In this document: positions 8,683 to 18,114 of the stretch, piece after piece
Position numbering within the stretch: position 1 is the stretch's first letter
Layout: the number at the start of each line of letters is the position of its first letter
Assembly: GCA_035476815.1 (NCBI GenBank)
Contig: DATILD010000069.1
Location: forward strand, 1 to 64,000
DNA length: 64,000 nucleotides
Reading direction: 5' to 3'
Origin: Methylibium sp035476815
GTDB lineage: Bacteria; Pseudomonadota; Gammaproteobacteria; Burkholderiales; Burkholderiaceae_C
Notes under the pieces: model-generated
What the model was told of the DNA's origin: nothing
The model's database searches: none
The model's input: only the letters and a program-made list of their open reading frames with translations
Made by a program: the position numbers and the translations under genes

Positions 8683-10679
8683 TCATGCCCACGCTGCGAG
8701 GCGGCGCCGAAGCGCCGCGCCGACGGATGCTCGGCCGGCGACTGGCGCGGGCGGTCGTGCTGAGCTCGGCGTCGGCCCTGTTGCTGGCCGGCCTGTTCCT
8801 CGACGCCTTCGTCTACGTGTCGCTGAAGAAGCAGCTCGTCGAGGACGTGTCGGTGGAAGCCCGCATCATGGCCGAGAACAGTTCGGCCGCCGTGGCCTTC
8901 GACGACGGCGATGTCGCGGCGTCGATGCTCGGCGGCCTGCAGGTGTCGCCGACCATCCGGGCGGCCGAACTGCGTGGCCCGAGCGGGCAGGTGATCGCGA
9001 GCTACGCGGCGCCGCACGCCGATGCCGTCGCATCGAGCGGCCTGCTCGGCCAGGCCTTGGACGCGGGCCAGGGCCATGCCTTCGCGGCCGACCACTTGAT
9101 CGTCCAGACGCCGGTCCTGCAGAACGGCCATGGCGTCGGCACCCTGCGGCTGGTCGCGACGCTCGCGCCGCTGCGCCAGCGGATGACGATCTATGTGCTG
9201 GCGACGCTCGTCGCCAGCGCGATCGCCTTCGGCGTCGCGTACGGACTCGTCATCCGCATGCGCCGGGAGGTCGACACGATCGAGAGCCGACTCGACTACC
9301 TCGCCTTCTACGACCCGGTCACGGGGCTGCGCAACCGGGCGGCGGCGCTGGACCGCCTGTCCGAGTTGATGGCGCCCGCGCCGGCCGGCCGACCGGCATT
9401 CAAGGGCGCCGTCGTGCTCATCGATCTCGACGATTTCAAGCTCGTGAACGACAGTCTCGGCCACGGTGCCGGCGATCAGGTGCTGCGCCAGGCGGCGGAG
9501 CGCCTGACGCGGTACGTGCATCGCGACGACAACGTCTTCCGCTTCGGCGGGGACGAGTTCATGGTCATCGCACCCGACGTCGACGACCTCACCCAGCTCA
9601 GGATGCTGGGGCGCGCGGCGGCGATGGCCTTCGAAGAACCGCTGCGCGCCGAAGGCCAGGAGATCTACGTTCGCAACAGCGTCGGGCTCGCCCGCTACCC
9701 GCTCGACGCGAGCGACGCGGCCAGTCTGGTGCGGGCCGCCGACACCGCGATGTACAGCGCCAAGGCGCTGGGCAAGAACACCTTCCAGATCTTCACGCCC
9801 GAGATGGATCGCACGGCGCAGTCGCGCATCCGCCTGGACAAGGAGCTGCGGCTCGCGATCGAGCGCGGCGAGCTCAGCCTGGTGTTCCAGCCGGTCGTCG
9901 ACCTGCGCTCCCAGAAGATCGTCGGCGCCGAAGCGCTGCTGCGATGGAAGCACCCGGAGCTCGGCCAGGTCTCCCCCGCGGAGTTCATCCCGATCGCCGA
10001 GGTCAGCGGGCAGATCGTCGACATCGGCCGCTGGGTACTCGAATCGGCCTGCCGGCAGCTGCGCGCCTGGAGCGAACTGGCCTTGCCCCGCTTCTACGTC
10101 GCGATCAACGTGTCGGCCAGGCAGCTCAAGCGGGATTTCGTCGGGCTCGTTCGAGCGGCTCTCGAGGCGACCGCGGTCGACGCCAGCCGGCTGGAGATCG
10201 AGATCACCGAAACCTCGATGGTCGATGATCTGTCCGCGACGGTGGCCGAGCTCTCGTCGCTGCGCGACCTGGGGGTGGGCGTGGCCGTCGACGACTTCGG
10301 GACGGGCGTGTCGTCGCTGGCCTACCTCAAGCGCCTGCCCATCAGCAAGCTGAAGATCGACCGGGCCTTCATCAAGGAGCTCCCGCAGAGCGCCGACGAC
10401 GGCGCCATCGTCGCGGCCATCCTCTCGATGGCCGCGCGGCTCGAACTGACGGTGGTGGCCGAAGGCGTCGAAACCCAGGCGCAGCGCGAGTTCCTGAGGG
10501 AGACGGGGCTGTGCCACTTCATCCAGGGCTATCTCTACAGTCCGCCGGTCGACGCCGAGCGGCTCGCGGCCTTGCTCGGCCGGCAGGCGAGCGCCGGCAC
10601 CCCATGGGCGGAGCCGATGCACGACGAACGCGTCGCGCTGCATGTCGTCGCGTCGCGCCCTGCCTTCGGCGTGGACTAG
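8679..10679 (+). CDS. Membrane-bound GGDEF-EAL protein, YfiN-like (c-di-GMP turnover)
   Basis: A 666-residue inner-membrane protein that probably makes and breaks cyclic di-GMP. Two membrane segments (near residues 25-50 and 170-192) enclose a periplasmic sensor region like the CHASE8 domain of YfiN. A GGDEF domain follows with intact RFGGDEF near residue 288. An EAL domain with GAEALLRWKH, ETSM and DDFGTG motifs reaches the C-terminus. The usual RxxD inhibitory-site Arg upstream of GGDEF appears as His (HRDD-NVFRF). YfiN of Pseudomonas lacks an EAL domain, so this is the fused form. The ATG at 8679 overlaps the yfiR stop. The frame stays open upstream to 8286, but that part covers yfiR in another frame and was rejected. 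Confidence 0.9.
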   Translation: MIMPTLRGGAEAPRRRMLGRRLARAVVLSSASALLLAGLFLDAFVYVSLKKQLVEDVSVEARIMAENSSAAVAFDDGDVAASMLGGLQVSPTIRAAELRGPSGQVIASYAAPHADAVASSGLLGQALDAGQGHAFAADHLIVQTPVLQNGHGVGTLRLVATLAPLRQRMTIYVLATLVASAIAFGVAYGLVIRMRREVDTIESRLDYLAFYDPVTGLRNRAAALDRLSELMAPAPAGRPAFKGAVVLIDLDDFKLVNDSLGHGAGDQVLRQAAERLTRYVHRDDNVFRFGGDEFMVIAPDVDDLTQLRMLGRAAAMAFEEPLRAEGQEIYVRNSVGLARYPLDASDAASLVRAADTAMYSAKALGKNTFQIFTPEMDRTAQSRIRLDKELRLAIERGELSLVFQPVVDLRSQKIVGAEALLRWKHPELGQVSPAEFIPIAEVSGQIVDIGRWVLESACRQLRAWSELALPRFYVAINVSARQLKRDFVGLVRAALEATAVDASRLEIEITETSMVDDLSATVAELSSLRDLGVGVAVDDFGTGVSSLAYLKRLPISKLKIDRAFIKELPQSADDGAIVAAILSMAARLELTVVAEGVETQAQREFLRETGLCHFIQGYLYSPPVDAERLAALLGRQASAGTPWAEPMHDERVALHVVASRPAFGVD

Positions 10680-10703
10680 GGCCAAGGCGCGGCGCGCTTC
10701 TCG

Positions 10704-11669
10704 TCACCCCGGCCTGACCCCGAACGCCCAGGCCAGCGCGGTGAAGCTGACGAACGCGATCACTGTCGAGCTCATGATGATCCGCGCGACGCGGCCGTTG
10801 TCGGCGCCGTAGCGCTCGGCCAGCAGCGACACGTTGCTCGCCGACGGCAGCGCCGCGGCCAGCGTCAGCACCATCAGCGCGAAATCCGGGATCGGCGCGC
10901 CGGCGCGCTGCAGCCCCCAGCCGAGCGCGAACACCAGCGCCGGGTGGACGAACAGCTTGACCAGCGCCACCGGCAGGAAGCGCCGCAGCGGCGTCGCGGT
11001 GTGGGCATGCTGGCCGGCGCGCCACAGCACCGCGCCGATCGTGAACAGCGCCACCGGCGACGCGGCGTTGCCGAGCATGCGCACCACCTCGGCCAGCGGC
11101 CCCGGCAGCGCCAGCCCCGAGGCCGACGACAGCGCGCCGGCCGCGATCGCCCAGGGCAGCGGGTTCGACAGCGCGCCGCGCAGCGCGCTCGCCGCGGCGC
11201 GGCGCGCGCCATGGCCGACGGCCTCGTGGCCCTGGGCGATCGCGATGCACAGCGAGCTGGTGACGAACAGGTCGGCCAGGATGGTCGCGATCACCGGGCC
11301 GGCCGCCGCCGGCCCGAGCAAGGCGGTCAGCAGCGGCACGCCCATGAAACCGGTGTTGGGGAAGGCGGCGACCAGCGCACCGAAGGCGGCGTCCTTGTGG
11401 CGCACGACGTCCGACAGCGTCAGCGCGATCGTCGCGCCGACGATCGCCAGCGCCACCACCACGTAGATGCCCAGCACCCAGGGGTCCAGCAGCTGCGCCA
11501 CCGGCAGCCCGGCACCGAAACGGAACAGCATGCAGGGCAGTGCGAAGTACAGCACGAAGGCGTTGAGCCCCGGGATCGCCGCCGCCGGCAGCACCTGCGA
11601 GCGCGCCGCCAGCCAGCCGCACAGCACCAGCGCGAAGAACGGGACGGTGACGGCCAGGATGGGCTGCAT
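10704..11669 (-). CDS. AEC-family (auxin efflux carrier-like) transporter
   Basis: Integral membrane protein of 321 residues with about ten hydrophobic segments. The N-terminal half (TVPFFALVLCGWLAA ... LNAFVLYFALPCMLF) and the mirrored C-terminal half (PALVFALGWGLQR ... ASNVSLLAERYG) are typical of the AEC family, whose bacterial members move malate, malonate or other organic acids. It stands alone, convergent with the GGDEF-EAL gene (24 bp apart) and divergent from rep (83 bp). The substrate is not evident. Confidence 0.88.
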   Translation of the reverse strand: MQPILAVTVPFFALVLCGWLAARSQVLPAAAIPGLNAFVLYFALPCMLFRFGAGLPVAQLLDPWVLGIYVVVALAIVGATIALTLSDVVRHKDAAFGALVAAFPNTGFMGVPLLTALLGPAAAGPVIATILADLFVTSSLCIAIAQGHEAVGHGARRAAASALRGALSNPLPWAIAAGALSSASGLALPGPLAEVVRMLGNAASPVALFTIGAVLWRAGQHAHTATPLRRFLPVALVKLFVHPALVFALGWGLQRAGAPIPDFALMVLTLAAALPSASNVSLLAERYGADNGRVARIIMSSTVIAFVSFTALAWAFGVRPG

Positions 11670-11752
11670 CGTCCGGCAGTATCTCAGCCGACCCCCGACC
11701 CGCAGGCGGGCCGCTGGCTATCATCGCGCCCTTTCGCCGCCGCGCCTCCGCC

Positions 11753-13837
11753 TTGTCCCTCCCCGCCTCGCTCAACACCGCCCAGATGCAGGCGGTCCAC
11801 CACCTGCGCGGGCCCTGCCTGGTGCTGGCCGGCGCCGGCTCGGGCAAGACCCGCGTGATCACGCACAAGATCGCGCGGCTGCTGCAGGCCGATCTGCTGC
11901 CCTCGCAGATCGCCGCGATCACCTTCACCAACAAGGCCGCGGCCGAGATGCGCGAGCGCGCCAAGGCCCTGGTCGGCGGCAAGGCGGCCAAGCACCTCGT
12001 CATCTGCACCTTCCACGCGCTCGGCGTGCGGCTGCTGCGCGAGGACGGCGCGGCGCTGGGCCTGAAGCCGACCTTCTCGATCCTCGACAGCGACGACGTG
12101 CTCGGGCAGATGAAGGACGCCGGCGGCACGACCGACGCCGCCACCGCGCGCCGCTGGCAGTGGACCATCAGCCTGTGGAAGAACCAGGGCCTGGACGCCG
12201 CGACCGCCGAGGCCCAGGCCGCCAACCCCGACGAGGTGCAGGCCGCGCGCGTGATGGCGCGCTACCAGGAGCGGCTCACGGCCTACCAGGCGGTCGACTT
12301 CGACGACCTGATCGGCCTGCCGGTCGCGCTGCTGCAGCGCCACGAGGCGGTGCGCGCCAAGTGGCAGGCCCAGCTGCGCCATGTGCTGGTCGACGAGTAC
12401 CAGGACACCAACGCGCAGCAGTACGAGCTGCTGAAGCTGCTGGTCGGTGACGGACAAGGGGGCCGCGACCGGCCGGCGATGTTCACCGCGGTCGGCGACG
12501 ACGACCAGTCGATCTACGGCTGGCGCGGCGCGACGATCGACAACCTGAAGCGCCTGCCGCAGGACTACCCGGACCTCGAGGTCATCCCGCTGGAGCAGAA
12601 CTACCGCTCGACCGGCCACATCCTGCGCGCCGCCAACCGCGTGATCGCCGCCAACCCCAAGCTGTTCGAGAAGAAGCTGTGGAGCGAGTTCGGCGACGGC
12701 GAGCCGGTGAAGGTGGTCGAGTGCGACAGCGAGGACCACGAGGCCGAGCGCGCGGTGGCGCGCATCCAGGCGCTGCGCGGGGCCGGCGGCGCGGCGGCCG
12801 GCAGCGTCGGCGGCCAGGGCATCGAGTACCGCGACTTCGCGATCCTCTACCGCGCCAACCACCAGGCGCGCGTGTTCGAGCAGAAGCTGCGCGCCGCGCA
12901 GATCCCCTACAAGGTCTCGGGCGGCCAGAGCTATTTCGACCGCGCCGAGATCAAGGACCTGTGCGCCTGGCTGCGCTTGCTGGTGAACCAGGACGACGAC
13001 CCGGCCTTCCTGCGCGCCGTCACCACGCCCAAGCGCGGCATCGGCCACCAGACGCTGGCGGCGCTGGGCGAGTTCGCGTCGAAGTGGAAGGTGAGCCTGT
13101 ACGAGGCGCTGTTCGCCGACTCGCTGGCCGCGGCGCTGCGCGGCAAGGCGATCGACGGGCTGCGCGAGTTCGGCCGGCTGGTCAACGACCTCGAGCACCG
13201 CGCCCGCCACACCAGCGGCGCCGAGGACGCGCGCGCGCTGCTGGTCGGCTGGCTGAAGGACATCGCCTACGAGCAGCACCTGCACGACGGCGAGGAGAGC
13301 GACAAGCTGGCCGCCGCGCGCTGGAGCAATGTGCTGGACTTCGTCGACTGGATCGCCAAGCGCTGCGGCGGCGAGATCGTGCAGGAGGCGGGGACCTTCG
13401 AGACCGAGCGCAAGTCGGTGCTCGAAGTGGCGCAGACCATCGCCGTCATCATCAGCCTGGCCGAGCGCGGCGACGACCAGAACGTCGTCACCCTGTCCAC
13501 GCTGCACGCCGCCAAGGGCCTGGAATGGCCGCATGTGCAGCTGATCGGCGTCAACGAGGGCCTGCTGCCCTTCAAGACCGACGACGAGTCGCTCACCGCC
13601 GAGGCGCTGGCCCAGCGGCTGGAGGAGGAGCGCCGGCTGATGTACGTCGGCATCACCCGCGCGCGGACCACGCTGGCGGTGAGCTGGCTCAGGCGCCGCA
13701 AGCGCGGCCGCGAGACCGTCGCCGGCATGCCCAGCCGCTTCATCGCCGAGATGAAGCTCGACGAGGAACGCGCCAAGGAGGACCCGCGCGCGCGCCTCGC
13801 CGCGCTGCGGGCCAGCCTGGCGGCGCGCAGCGCCTGA
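11753..13837 (+). CDS. rep: ATP-dependent DNA helicase Rep
   Basis: Superfamily-1A 3'-5' helicase, 694 residues, which removes proteins ahead of replication forks. Motifs in order: Walker A (LAGAGSGKTRVIT), TFTNKAAAEM, DEYQDTN (Walker B), GDDDQSIYGWRG, LEQNYRS, the STLHAAKGLEW motif and VGITRAR. The LNTAQMQAVHHLRGPCLVLAG opening and the length match Rep better than UvrD. The TTG at 11753 is the only start that keeps the conserved LNxxQ N-terminus; an internal ATG at 11786 would cut into it. Confidence 0.9.
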   Translation: MSLPASLNTAQMQAVHHLRGPCLVLAGAGSGKTRVITHKIARLLQADLLPSQIAAITFTNKAAAEMRERAKALVGGKAAKHLVICTFHALGVRLLREDGAALGLKPTFSILDSDDVLGQMKDAGGTTDAATARRWQWTISLWKNQGLDAATAEAQAANPDEVQAARVMARYQERLTAYQAVDFDDLIGLPVALLQRHEAVRAKWQAQLRHVLVDEYQDTNAQQYELLKLLVGDGQGGRDRPAMFTAVGDDDQSIYGWRGATIDNLKRLPQDYPDLEVIPLEQNYRSTGHILRAANRVIAANPKLFEKKLWSEFGDGEPVKVVECDSEDHEAERAVARIQALRGAGGAAAGSVGGQGIEYRDFAILYRANHQARVFEQKLRAAQIPYKVSGGQSYFDRAEIKDLCAWLRLLVNQDDDPAFLRAVTTPKRGIGHQTLAALGEFASKWKVSLYEALFADSLAAALRGKAIDGLREFGRLVNDLEHRARHTSGAEDARALLVGWLKDIAYEQHLHDGEESDKLAAARWSNVLDFVDWIAKRCGGEIVQEAGTFETERKSVLEVAQTIAVIISLAERGDDQNVVTLSTLHAAKGLEWPHVQLIGVNEGLLPFKTDDESLTAEALAQRLEEERRLMYVGITRARTTLAVSWLRRRKRGRETVAGMPSRFIAEMKLDEERAKEDPRARLAALRASLAARSA

Positions 13838-13892
13838 GCGCGGCGCATGGGCCTTGCCACGCCGGCGTGCCGCCGCGCGTGGCGGGGCCGCG

Positions 13893-14720
13893 TCACATGC
13901 CCTTGAAGAGCTGCGTGTAGGAGCGGCTCACCTCGAGCTTCTCGCCGTGCCCCTTCACGGCGACCATCTGCCGGCCGCGCAGGTCGCGCGTCACGCCGGC
14001 GATGGCCTTGGCATTGACCAGCGTCGAGCGGTGGATCTGCCAGAACAGGTCCGGCTCCAGCTCCTCGACCAGTTCCTTGATCGGCTTGCGGATCAGCGCC
14101 TCGACCGCCGCCGTCTGCACCCGCGTGTACTTCTCGTCGCTGATGAAGAACAGCACGTCCTCGACCGGGATCATCTGGATGGTCTGGCCGACCTGGGCCT
14201 GGATCCACTGCAGCCGCTTGGGCGCGGTGTCGGGCGTCACGCGCGAAGCGAGCTGCGCCAGCATGCGCTGCATCTGCGTCTGCAGCGCGTCGGCGGTGCC
14301 CTCACCGCCCTGCTGATGGCGGACGGCGAGGCGCTGGCGCACGCGCTCGGCCGTCACCGCCAGGCGCTGCGGCTCGGCCGGCTTGAGCACATAGTCGATC
14401 GCACCCTGCTCGAAGGCCTCGACCGCGTACTGGTCGTAGGCGGTGATGAAGACGACCTCGCAGCCCGGCCAGTCCTCGTCGGCGTCGAGCCGCGCGATCG
14501 CGCGCGCCGCCTCGACGCCGGTCATGCCGGGCATGCGGATGTCGAGGAAGGCGACGTCGGGGCGCAGCGACGTCACCAGCTCGACCGCCTCGGCGCCATG
14601 CCTGGCCTCGCCGACGATCTCCAGCGCCGGCCAGACCTCGGCCAGCCGCGCGCGCAGCTGCTCGCGCATCAGGCGCTCGTCGTCGGCGATCACGGCGCGG
14701 ATGGGTTGGCTGTCGTTCAT
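13893..14720 (-). CDS. LytTR-family response regulator
   Basis: Cytosolic response regulator of 275 residues. The receiver domain has the acidic pair (IADDERL), phospho-acceptor Asp (VAFLDIRMPGM), Thr (FITAYDQ) and Lys (YVLKPAEP). A LytTR DNA-binding domain covers about residues 175-275 (IPVEDVLFFISDEKYTRV, FWQIHRSTLVN). The ATG at 14718-14720 starts the receiver. Its A is shared with the stop codon of the preceding membrane-protein gene (TGATG), which in turn overlaps the kinase gene, so kinase, membrane protein and regulator form one coupled operon. Targets are unknown. Confidence 0.9.
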   Translation of the reverse strand: MNDSQPIRAVIADDERLMREQLRARLAEVWPALEIVGEARHGAEAVELVTSLRPDVAFLDIRMPGMTGVEAARAIARLDADEDWPGCEVVFITAYDQYAVEAFEQGAIDYVLKPAEPQRLAVTAERVRQRLAVRHQQGGEGTADALQTQMQRMLAQLASRVTPDTAPKRLQWIQAQVGQTIQMIPVEDVLFFISDEKYTRVQTAAVEALIRKPIKELVEELEPDLFWQIHRSTLVNAKAIAGVTRDLRGRQMVAVKGHGEKLEVSRSYTQLFKGM

Positions 14721-15073
14721 CAACCGATTGTGGCCTTCGATTCGCCGAGCTTCCACAGCCCCCAGACCAGCAGCAGCAGCGGCGCCAGCAGCAGCATCAG
14801 CAGCAGCGCGGCCACCAGCAGCGGCACGGCCAGCGCGAGGACCAGAACCATCGGCAGCACGACGGCCAGCAGCGCCAGCACGATGGCCGCGGCGATCCCG
14901 ATCAGCAGCCAGTGCGTGCCGGTCAGCAGACTCACGTCGACGCTGCGGCCGTTGACCGTCACCTGGCTGACCACGGCCGGCAGTACCTCGCCGATCAGCC
15001 AGCCGAGCGCGACCAGCGTGGCGACGCCGACCGCCAGCAGCAGCATCGCGCCGACGAGGACGACGCGCTTCAT
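14720..15073 (-). CDS. Small membrane protein between a LytS-type kinase and its regulator
   Basis: 117 residues, not recognised. There are three or four hydrophobic segments: an N-terminal one (VLVGAMLLLAVGVATLVAL), a middle one (HWLLIGIAAAIVLALLAVVL) running into a very Leu/Ala/Val-rich stretch, and a short charged tail (GLWKLGESKATIG). Between the first two is a small polar loop (SQVTVNGRSVDVSLLTG). It overlaps the kinase stop by ATGA and the regulator start by one base, so it is produced with them. An accessory role in sensing or in regulator membrane association is inferred only from this coupling. Confidence 0.7.
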   Translation of the reverse strand: MKRVVLVGAMLLLAVGVATLVALGWLIGEVLPAVVSQVTVNGRSVDVSLLTGTHWLLIGIAAAIVLALLAVVLPMVLVLALAVPLLVAALLLMLLLAPLLLLVWGLWKLGESKATIG

Positions 15074-16566
15074 GCCGCCGCCTCGACCGCGACGCGGTGC
15101 CGATAGGGCACGGTCACCGTGACGACGGTGCCGCCGGGCTGGTTCTCGGCCACCGTCAGCGTGGCCTTGCCGCCGTACAGCAGATGGAGCCGCTCGCGGA
15201 TGTTGGCCAGGCCCACGCCGGTGCCGGCGGTCGCGGCCTTGCCGAAGCCCAGGCCCGTGTCGGCCACCGTGACCGCCAGCTTGCCGTGCACGATCTCGGC
15301 CTTGACCTTGAGCCGGCCGCCGTCCGGCTTGGGCTCGAGGCCATGCTTGATCGCGTTCTCGACCAGGGTCTGGATCATCATCGGCGGGAACTCGGCCGAC
15401 AGCAGGCCCTCGGGCACGTCGATCTCGGTCACGAGCCGCTCCTCCATCCGCACCTTGAGGATCTCGAGGTAGGGGCGGATCACCGTCAGCTCGCGCCCCA
15501 GGTCGCGGGTGCCGCCGTCGCTGGCCTCGCGCAGCGTCGGCATGCTGGCGCGCAGCAGCGCGATCAGGTGCTTCTGCATCTGGCTGGCGCGCGGCGGGTC
15601 GGTCTCGATCAGGTGGTCGATCGAGGCCAGCGTGTTGAACAGGAAGTGCGGCTCGACCTGCGCCTGCATCGCCGCCATGCGGGCCTCGAGCACCTGGCGC
15701 TTGAGCGACTCGTCCTCGGCGACCTCGGTGGCCTGGGCGGCCTGCGCCTCGGCCTGCAGCCGACCCTTGTAGGTGATCTTGACGATGATCGACATGACGA
15801 TCCACAGCATCGCCAGCTGCGGCAGGTAGTCGCCCAGCGTGACGGTCTGGGTGCGCACCCGCGGCGCGCCGGCGCTGCGCAGGTCGGCGGCGGCCTGCTC
15901 GGCGTCGTGCATCGCCTCCTCGGCGTCGCGGCGCGCCTGCTCGGCGTCGCGTGCGGCCTCCTCGACGGCGGCCTCGATCTCGCGCCTGGCCTCCTCGACC
16001 GCGCTCTTCACCGCCTCCGACACCGCGCCGGGCGGCAGCTTGATCTCGATGTTCCGGCCGGCGTCGCGCGCCTGGCCGGCGGCCGAGGCCGCGGCCGACG
16101 CGGCCGCCGCGGCCTCGGCGGCGGCGGAGGCGGCCACGTCGGCCGGCGTGCCGGCGCCGCGCTTGATGCGGATGCCTTCCTTGCCGATCGAGATGTCGAT
16201 GTCGCCGTCCTTGCTGCCGCCCGGGTCGGACTTCTCGATCTTGATCAGCGGTTCGCTGCGTTTCTCGCCCGGCGCGGCGGGCGGGATCGGCGGCTTCGGC
16301 GCCACGACCTTGCGCTCGGGCTGCTCGACGACGGTGCGCTCGCCGAGCGTCCAGCTGAACGGCGGCAGGTTGCTGAGGATGCCGGAGCAGATCAGCAGCA
16401 GCACCGCCATCAGGATGAAGCGCCACCAGCTCAGCCCGACCAGCCAGGTCGCGTAGCCGTGGAAGGCGCGCACCAGCGCGGCCGAGCTGCCGGCCCACCA
16501 GCCCGGCGCGGGCGGGCGCGGCGGGACCGGGGGCACGGGCGGGATGGGCGGAACGACGGACGGCAT
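15070..16566 (-). CDS. LytS-type (His_kinase/HATPase) sensor kinase with Ala-rich coiled-coil insert
   Basis: 498 residues. A Pro-rich start precedes a membrane segment (FILMAVLLLICSGIL, near residue 55). A long insert of about 150 residues follows, first a segment containing GDIDISIGKEGIRIKR, then an Ala-rich run and heptad-like repeats (EEARREIEAAVEEAARDAEQ and similar). A second membrane segment (LAMLWIVMSIIVKI) leads into the cytoplasmic kinase: EPHFLFNTLASIDHL with the phosphorylated His, NAIKHGLEP (N box) and GVGLANIRERL (G box). This is the short kinase type that pairs with LytTR regulators, here two genes downstream. The start ATG at 16566 keeps the Pro-rich leader. The coiled-coil insert is unusual and may mediate oligomerisation. 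Confidence 0.85.
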   Translation of the reverse strand: MPSVVPPIPPVPPVPPRPPAPGWWAGSSAALVRAFHGYATWLVGLSWWRFILMAVLLLICSGILSNLPPFSWTLGERTVVEQPERKVVAPKPPIPPAAPGEKRSEPLIKIEKSDPGGSKDGDIDISIGKEGIRIKRGAGTPADVAASAAAEAAAAASAAASAAGQARDAGRNIEIKLPPGAVSEAVKSAVEEARREIEAAVEEAARDAEQARRDAEEAMHDAEQAAADLRSAGAPRVRTQTVTLGDYLPQLAMLWIVMSIIVKITYKGRLQAEAQAAQATEVAEDESLKRQVLEARMAAMQAQVEPHFLFNTLASIDHLIETDPPRASQMQKHLIALLRASMPTLREASDGGTRDLGRELTVIRPYLEILKVRMEERLVTEIDVPEGLLSAEFPPMMIQTLVENAIKHGLEPKPDGGRLKVKAEIVHGKLAVTVADTGLGFGKAATAGTGVGLANIRERLHLLYGGKATLTVAENQPGGTVVTVTVPYRHRVAVEAAA

Positions 16567-16672
16567 GGGCGGCACTGTACGGGCCGCGGCCGCACGGCTC
16601 CAGCGTCGCGCGACGCCCCGACGCGCCGGCCGGACAGGCTGCAGCGACGGCCGACGGGCCGCCCCCGGCTTG

Positions 16673-18100
16673 TCAGACGAAGCCGAGCCCGCGCGCGCTG
16701 CCGAAGTTCGCGAGGTGCGGCAGCACCTGGTCGATCTGGCCTTCGCTGCTGCCGAACCAGCGCAGCAGCGTGGCGGCGTACTGGTCGACCGCGGTGGTCG
16801 GGATCCAGCGGCCCTGGCGCTCCCAGCTCTCGACGCCGACGTCGTTCGGTCCGCCGAGCGCCAGGTCGGGATAGCTGCCGTAGGTGCCGCCGACCACCGC
16901 GCCGCCGAGCACCAGCTGGTGGTTGCCCCAGGCGTGGTCGGTGCCGCGCGTGCTGTTGGGCGTGAAGGTGCGGCCGAACTCGCTCTGCGTGAAGGCGGTG
17001 ACCTGCTGGTCCATGCCCAGGTTGACCATCGCGGCGTGAAAGGCCGCGAGCGCATCGCCCAGTTCCTTCAGCAGATCGGCATGGGCGCCGCCGAGCACAT
17101 TGGTCCCGATCTGGCCCTCGTGGGTGTCGAAGCCGTCGAGCTGCGCGAAGAAGATCTGCCGGTCGCCGCCGACGGTGGCGTTGGCCTCGACCAGCTTGGC
17201 CACCTGGTAGAGCTGGCGGCCCAGGCCGGTCGTCACCTGCCCGCCGCTGATGATCGGCGCGAAGCCGGCGTTGATGGCCGCCGAGGCGTCGGCGTCGCCG
17301 GGCTGGCGGCGGATGATCGGCGCGAGCCGCTGCGACACCTCGAAGGCGCTGCGCTGCTGGGCCGCGTAGGTATTGCCGAGCCGCGTGTTCTGGTTCAGCG
17401 CATAGAGCGCGTCGACCGCGGTCTTGCGCGCCGCCAACGGCGCCCAGCCCAGTTCCCCGGGCTGCAGGCCGGCCGCGCCGAAGGTCGAACCCGGCCCCGG
17501 CAGCACCAGCGGCGCGCTCAGCGCCGAGTTGCCGAAGCGCGCGTTGCCGCCCAGCGAGATGACCGGGTTCACCGTGCCCAGCGCCGCGCTGGCGCGGCCG
17601 CCCCAGCCGGTGCGCACGGTACCGTCGGTGTCGCTGGCCTCCCATAGCGTCTGCTGGTCGGAGTGCGAGTACAGGCTGTCGGGGATCAGGTCGGAGCTGG
17701 CCGCGGCCGCCAGGAACTCGGTCTTCGACAGCGGTGCGTACAGCGGCCCGACGTTGAACACCGGGGCCAGCCGGCCGGCGCTCCACACCGACGACAGCGC
17801 CGACAGCGAGGGGTGCAGGCCGTAGCCGCTCGTGCCCAGGCCGACCAGGCTGGCGCGCGGGATCGCGAGGCTGCCGCGCACCGCCGCGTACTGGTTGTAG
17901 CGCGTGGTGTCGGTCGGCACGATGGTGTTCATGCCGTCGTTGCCGCCGTACAGGAACACGCACACCAGCGCCTGGTAGTCGGCGGCCTTGGCCGGCCGGG
18001 CGGCCAGCAGCGCGCCGACCGAGCCGGCGCCGAGCGCCGCGGCGGTGGCGGACATCTGCAGCCAGCGGCGGCGCGAGAGGGTCGTTTGATCGGAGTGCAT
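16673..18100 (-). CDS. DUF1501-family secreted protein (Tat substrate)
   Basis: 475 residues. A twin-arginine signal (LSRRRWLQMSATAAAL, cleavage near AKAADY) is followed by the DUF1501 opening (LVCVFLYGGNDGMNTIVP), the middle HSDQQTLWEAS motif and the later FDTHEGQ and TEFGR-like (QSEFGRTFTPNSTRGTDHAWG) motifs. The family resembles sulfatase/alkaline-phosphatase-fold proteins but has no established activity. It lies 14 bp downstream of a DUF1800 gene; the two families are regularly found together and are thought to act on or assemble extracellular material. Folded export by Tat suggests a bound cofactor or metal. Confidence 0.88.
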   Translation of the reverse strand: MHSDQTTLSRRRWLQMSATAAALGAGSVGALLAARPAKAADYQALVCVFLYGGNDGMNTIVPTDTTRYNQYAAVRGSLAIPRASLVGLGTSGYGLHPSLSALSSVWSAGRLAPVFNVGPLYAPLSKTEFLAAAASSDLIPDSLYSHSDQQTLWEASDTDGTVRTGWGGRASAALGTVNPVISLGGNARFGNSALSAPLVLPGPGSTFGAAGLQPGELGWAPLAARKTAVDALYALNQNTRLGNTYAAQQRSAFEVSQRLAPIIRRQPGDADASAAINAGFAPIISGGQVTTGLGRQLYQVAKLVEANATVGGDRQIFFAQLDGFDTHEGQIGTNVLGGAHADLLKELGDALAAFHAAMVNLGMDQQVTAFTQSEFGRTFTPNSTRGTDHAWGNHQLVLGGAVVGGTYGSYPDLALGGPNDVGVESWERQGRWIPTTAVDQYAATLLRWFGSSEGQIDQVLPHLANFGSARGLGFV

Positions 18101-18114
18101 CGGGTTCTCCTCGC

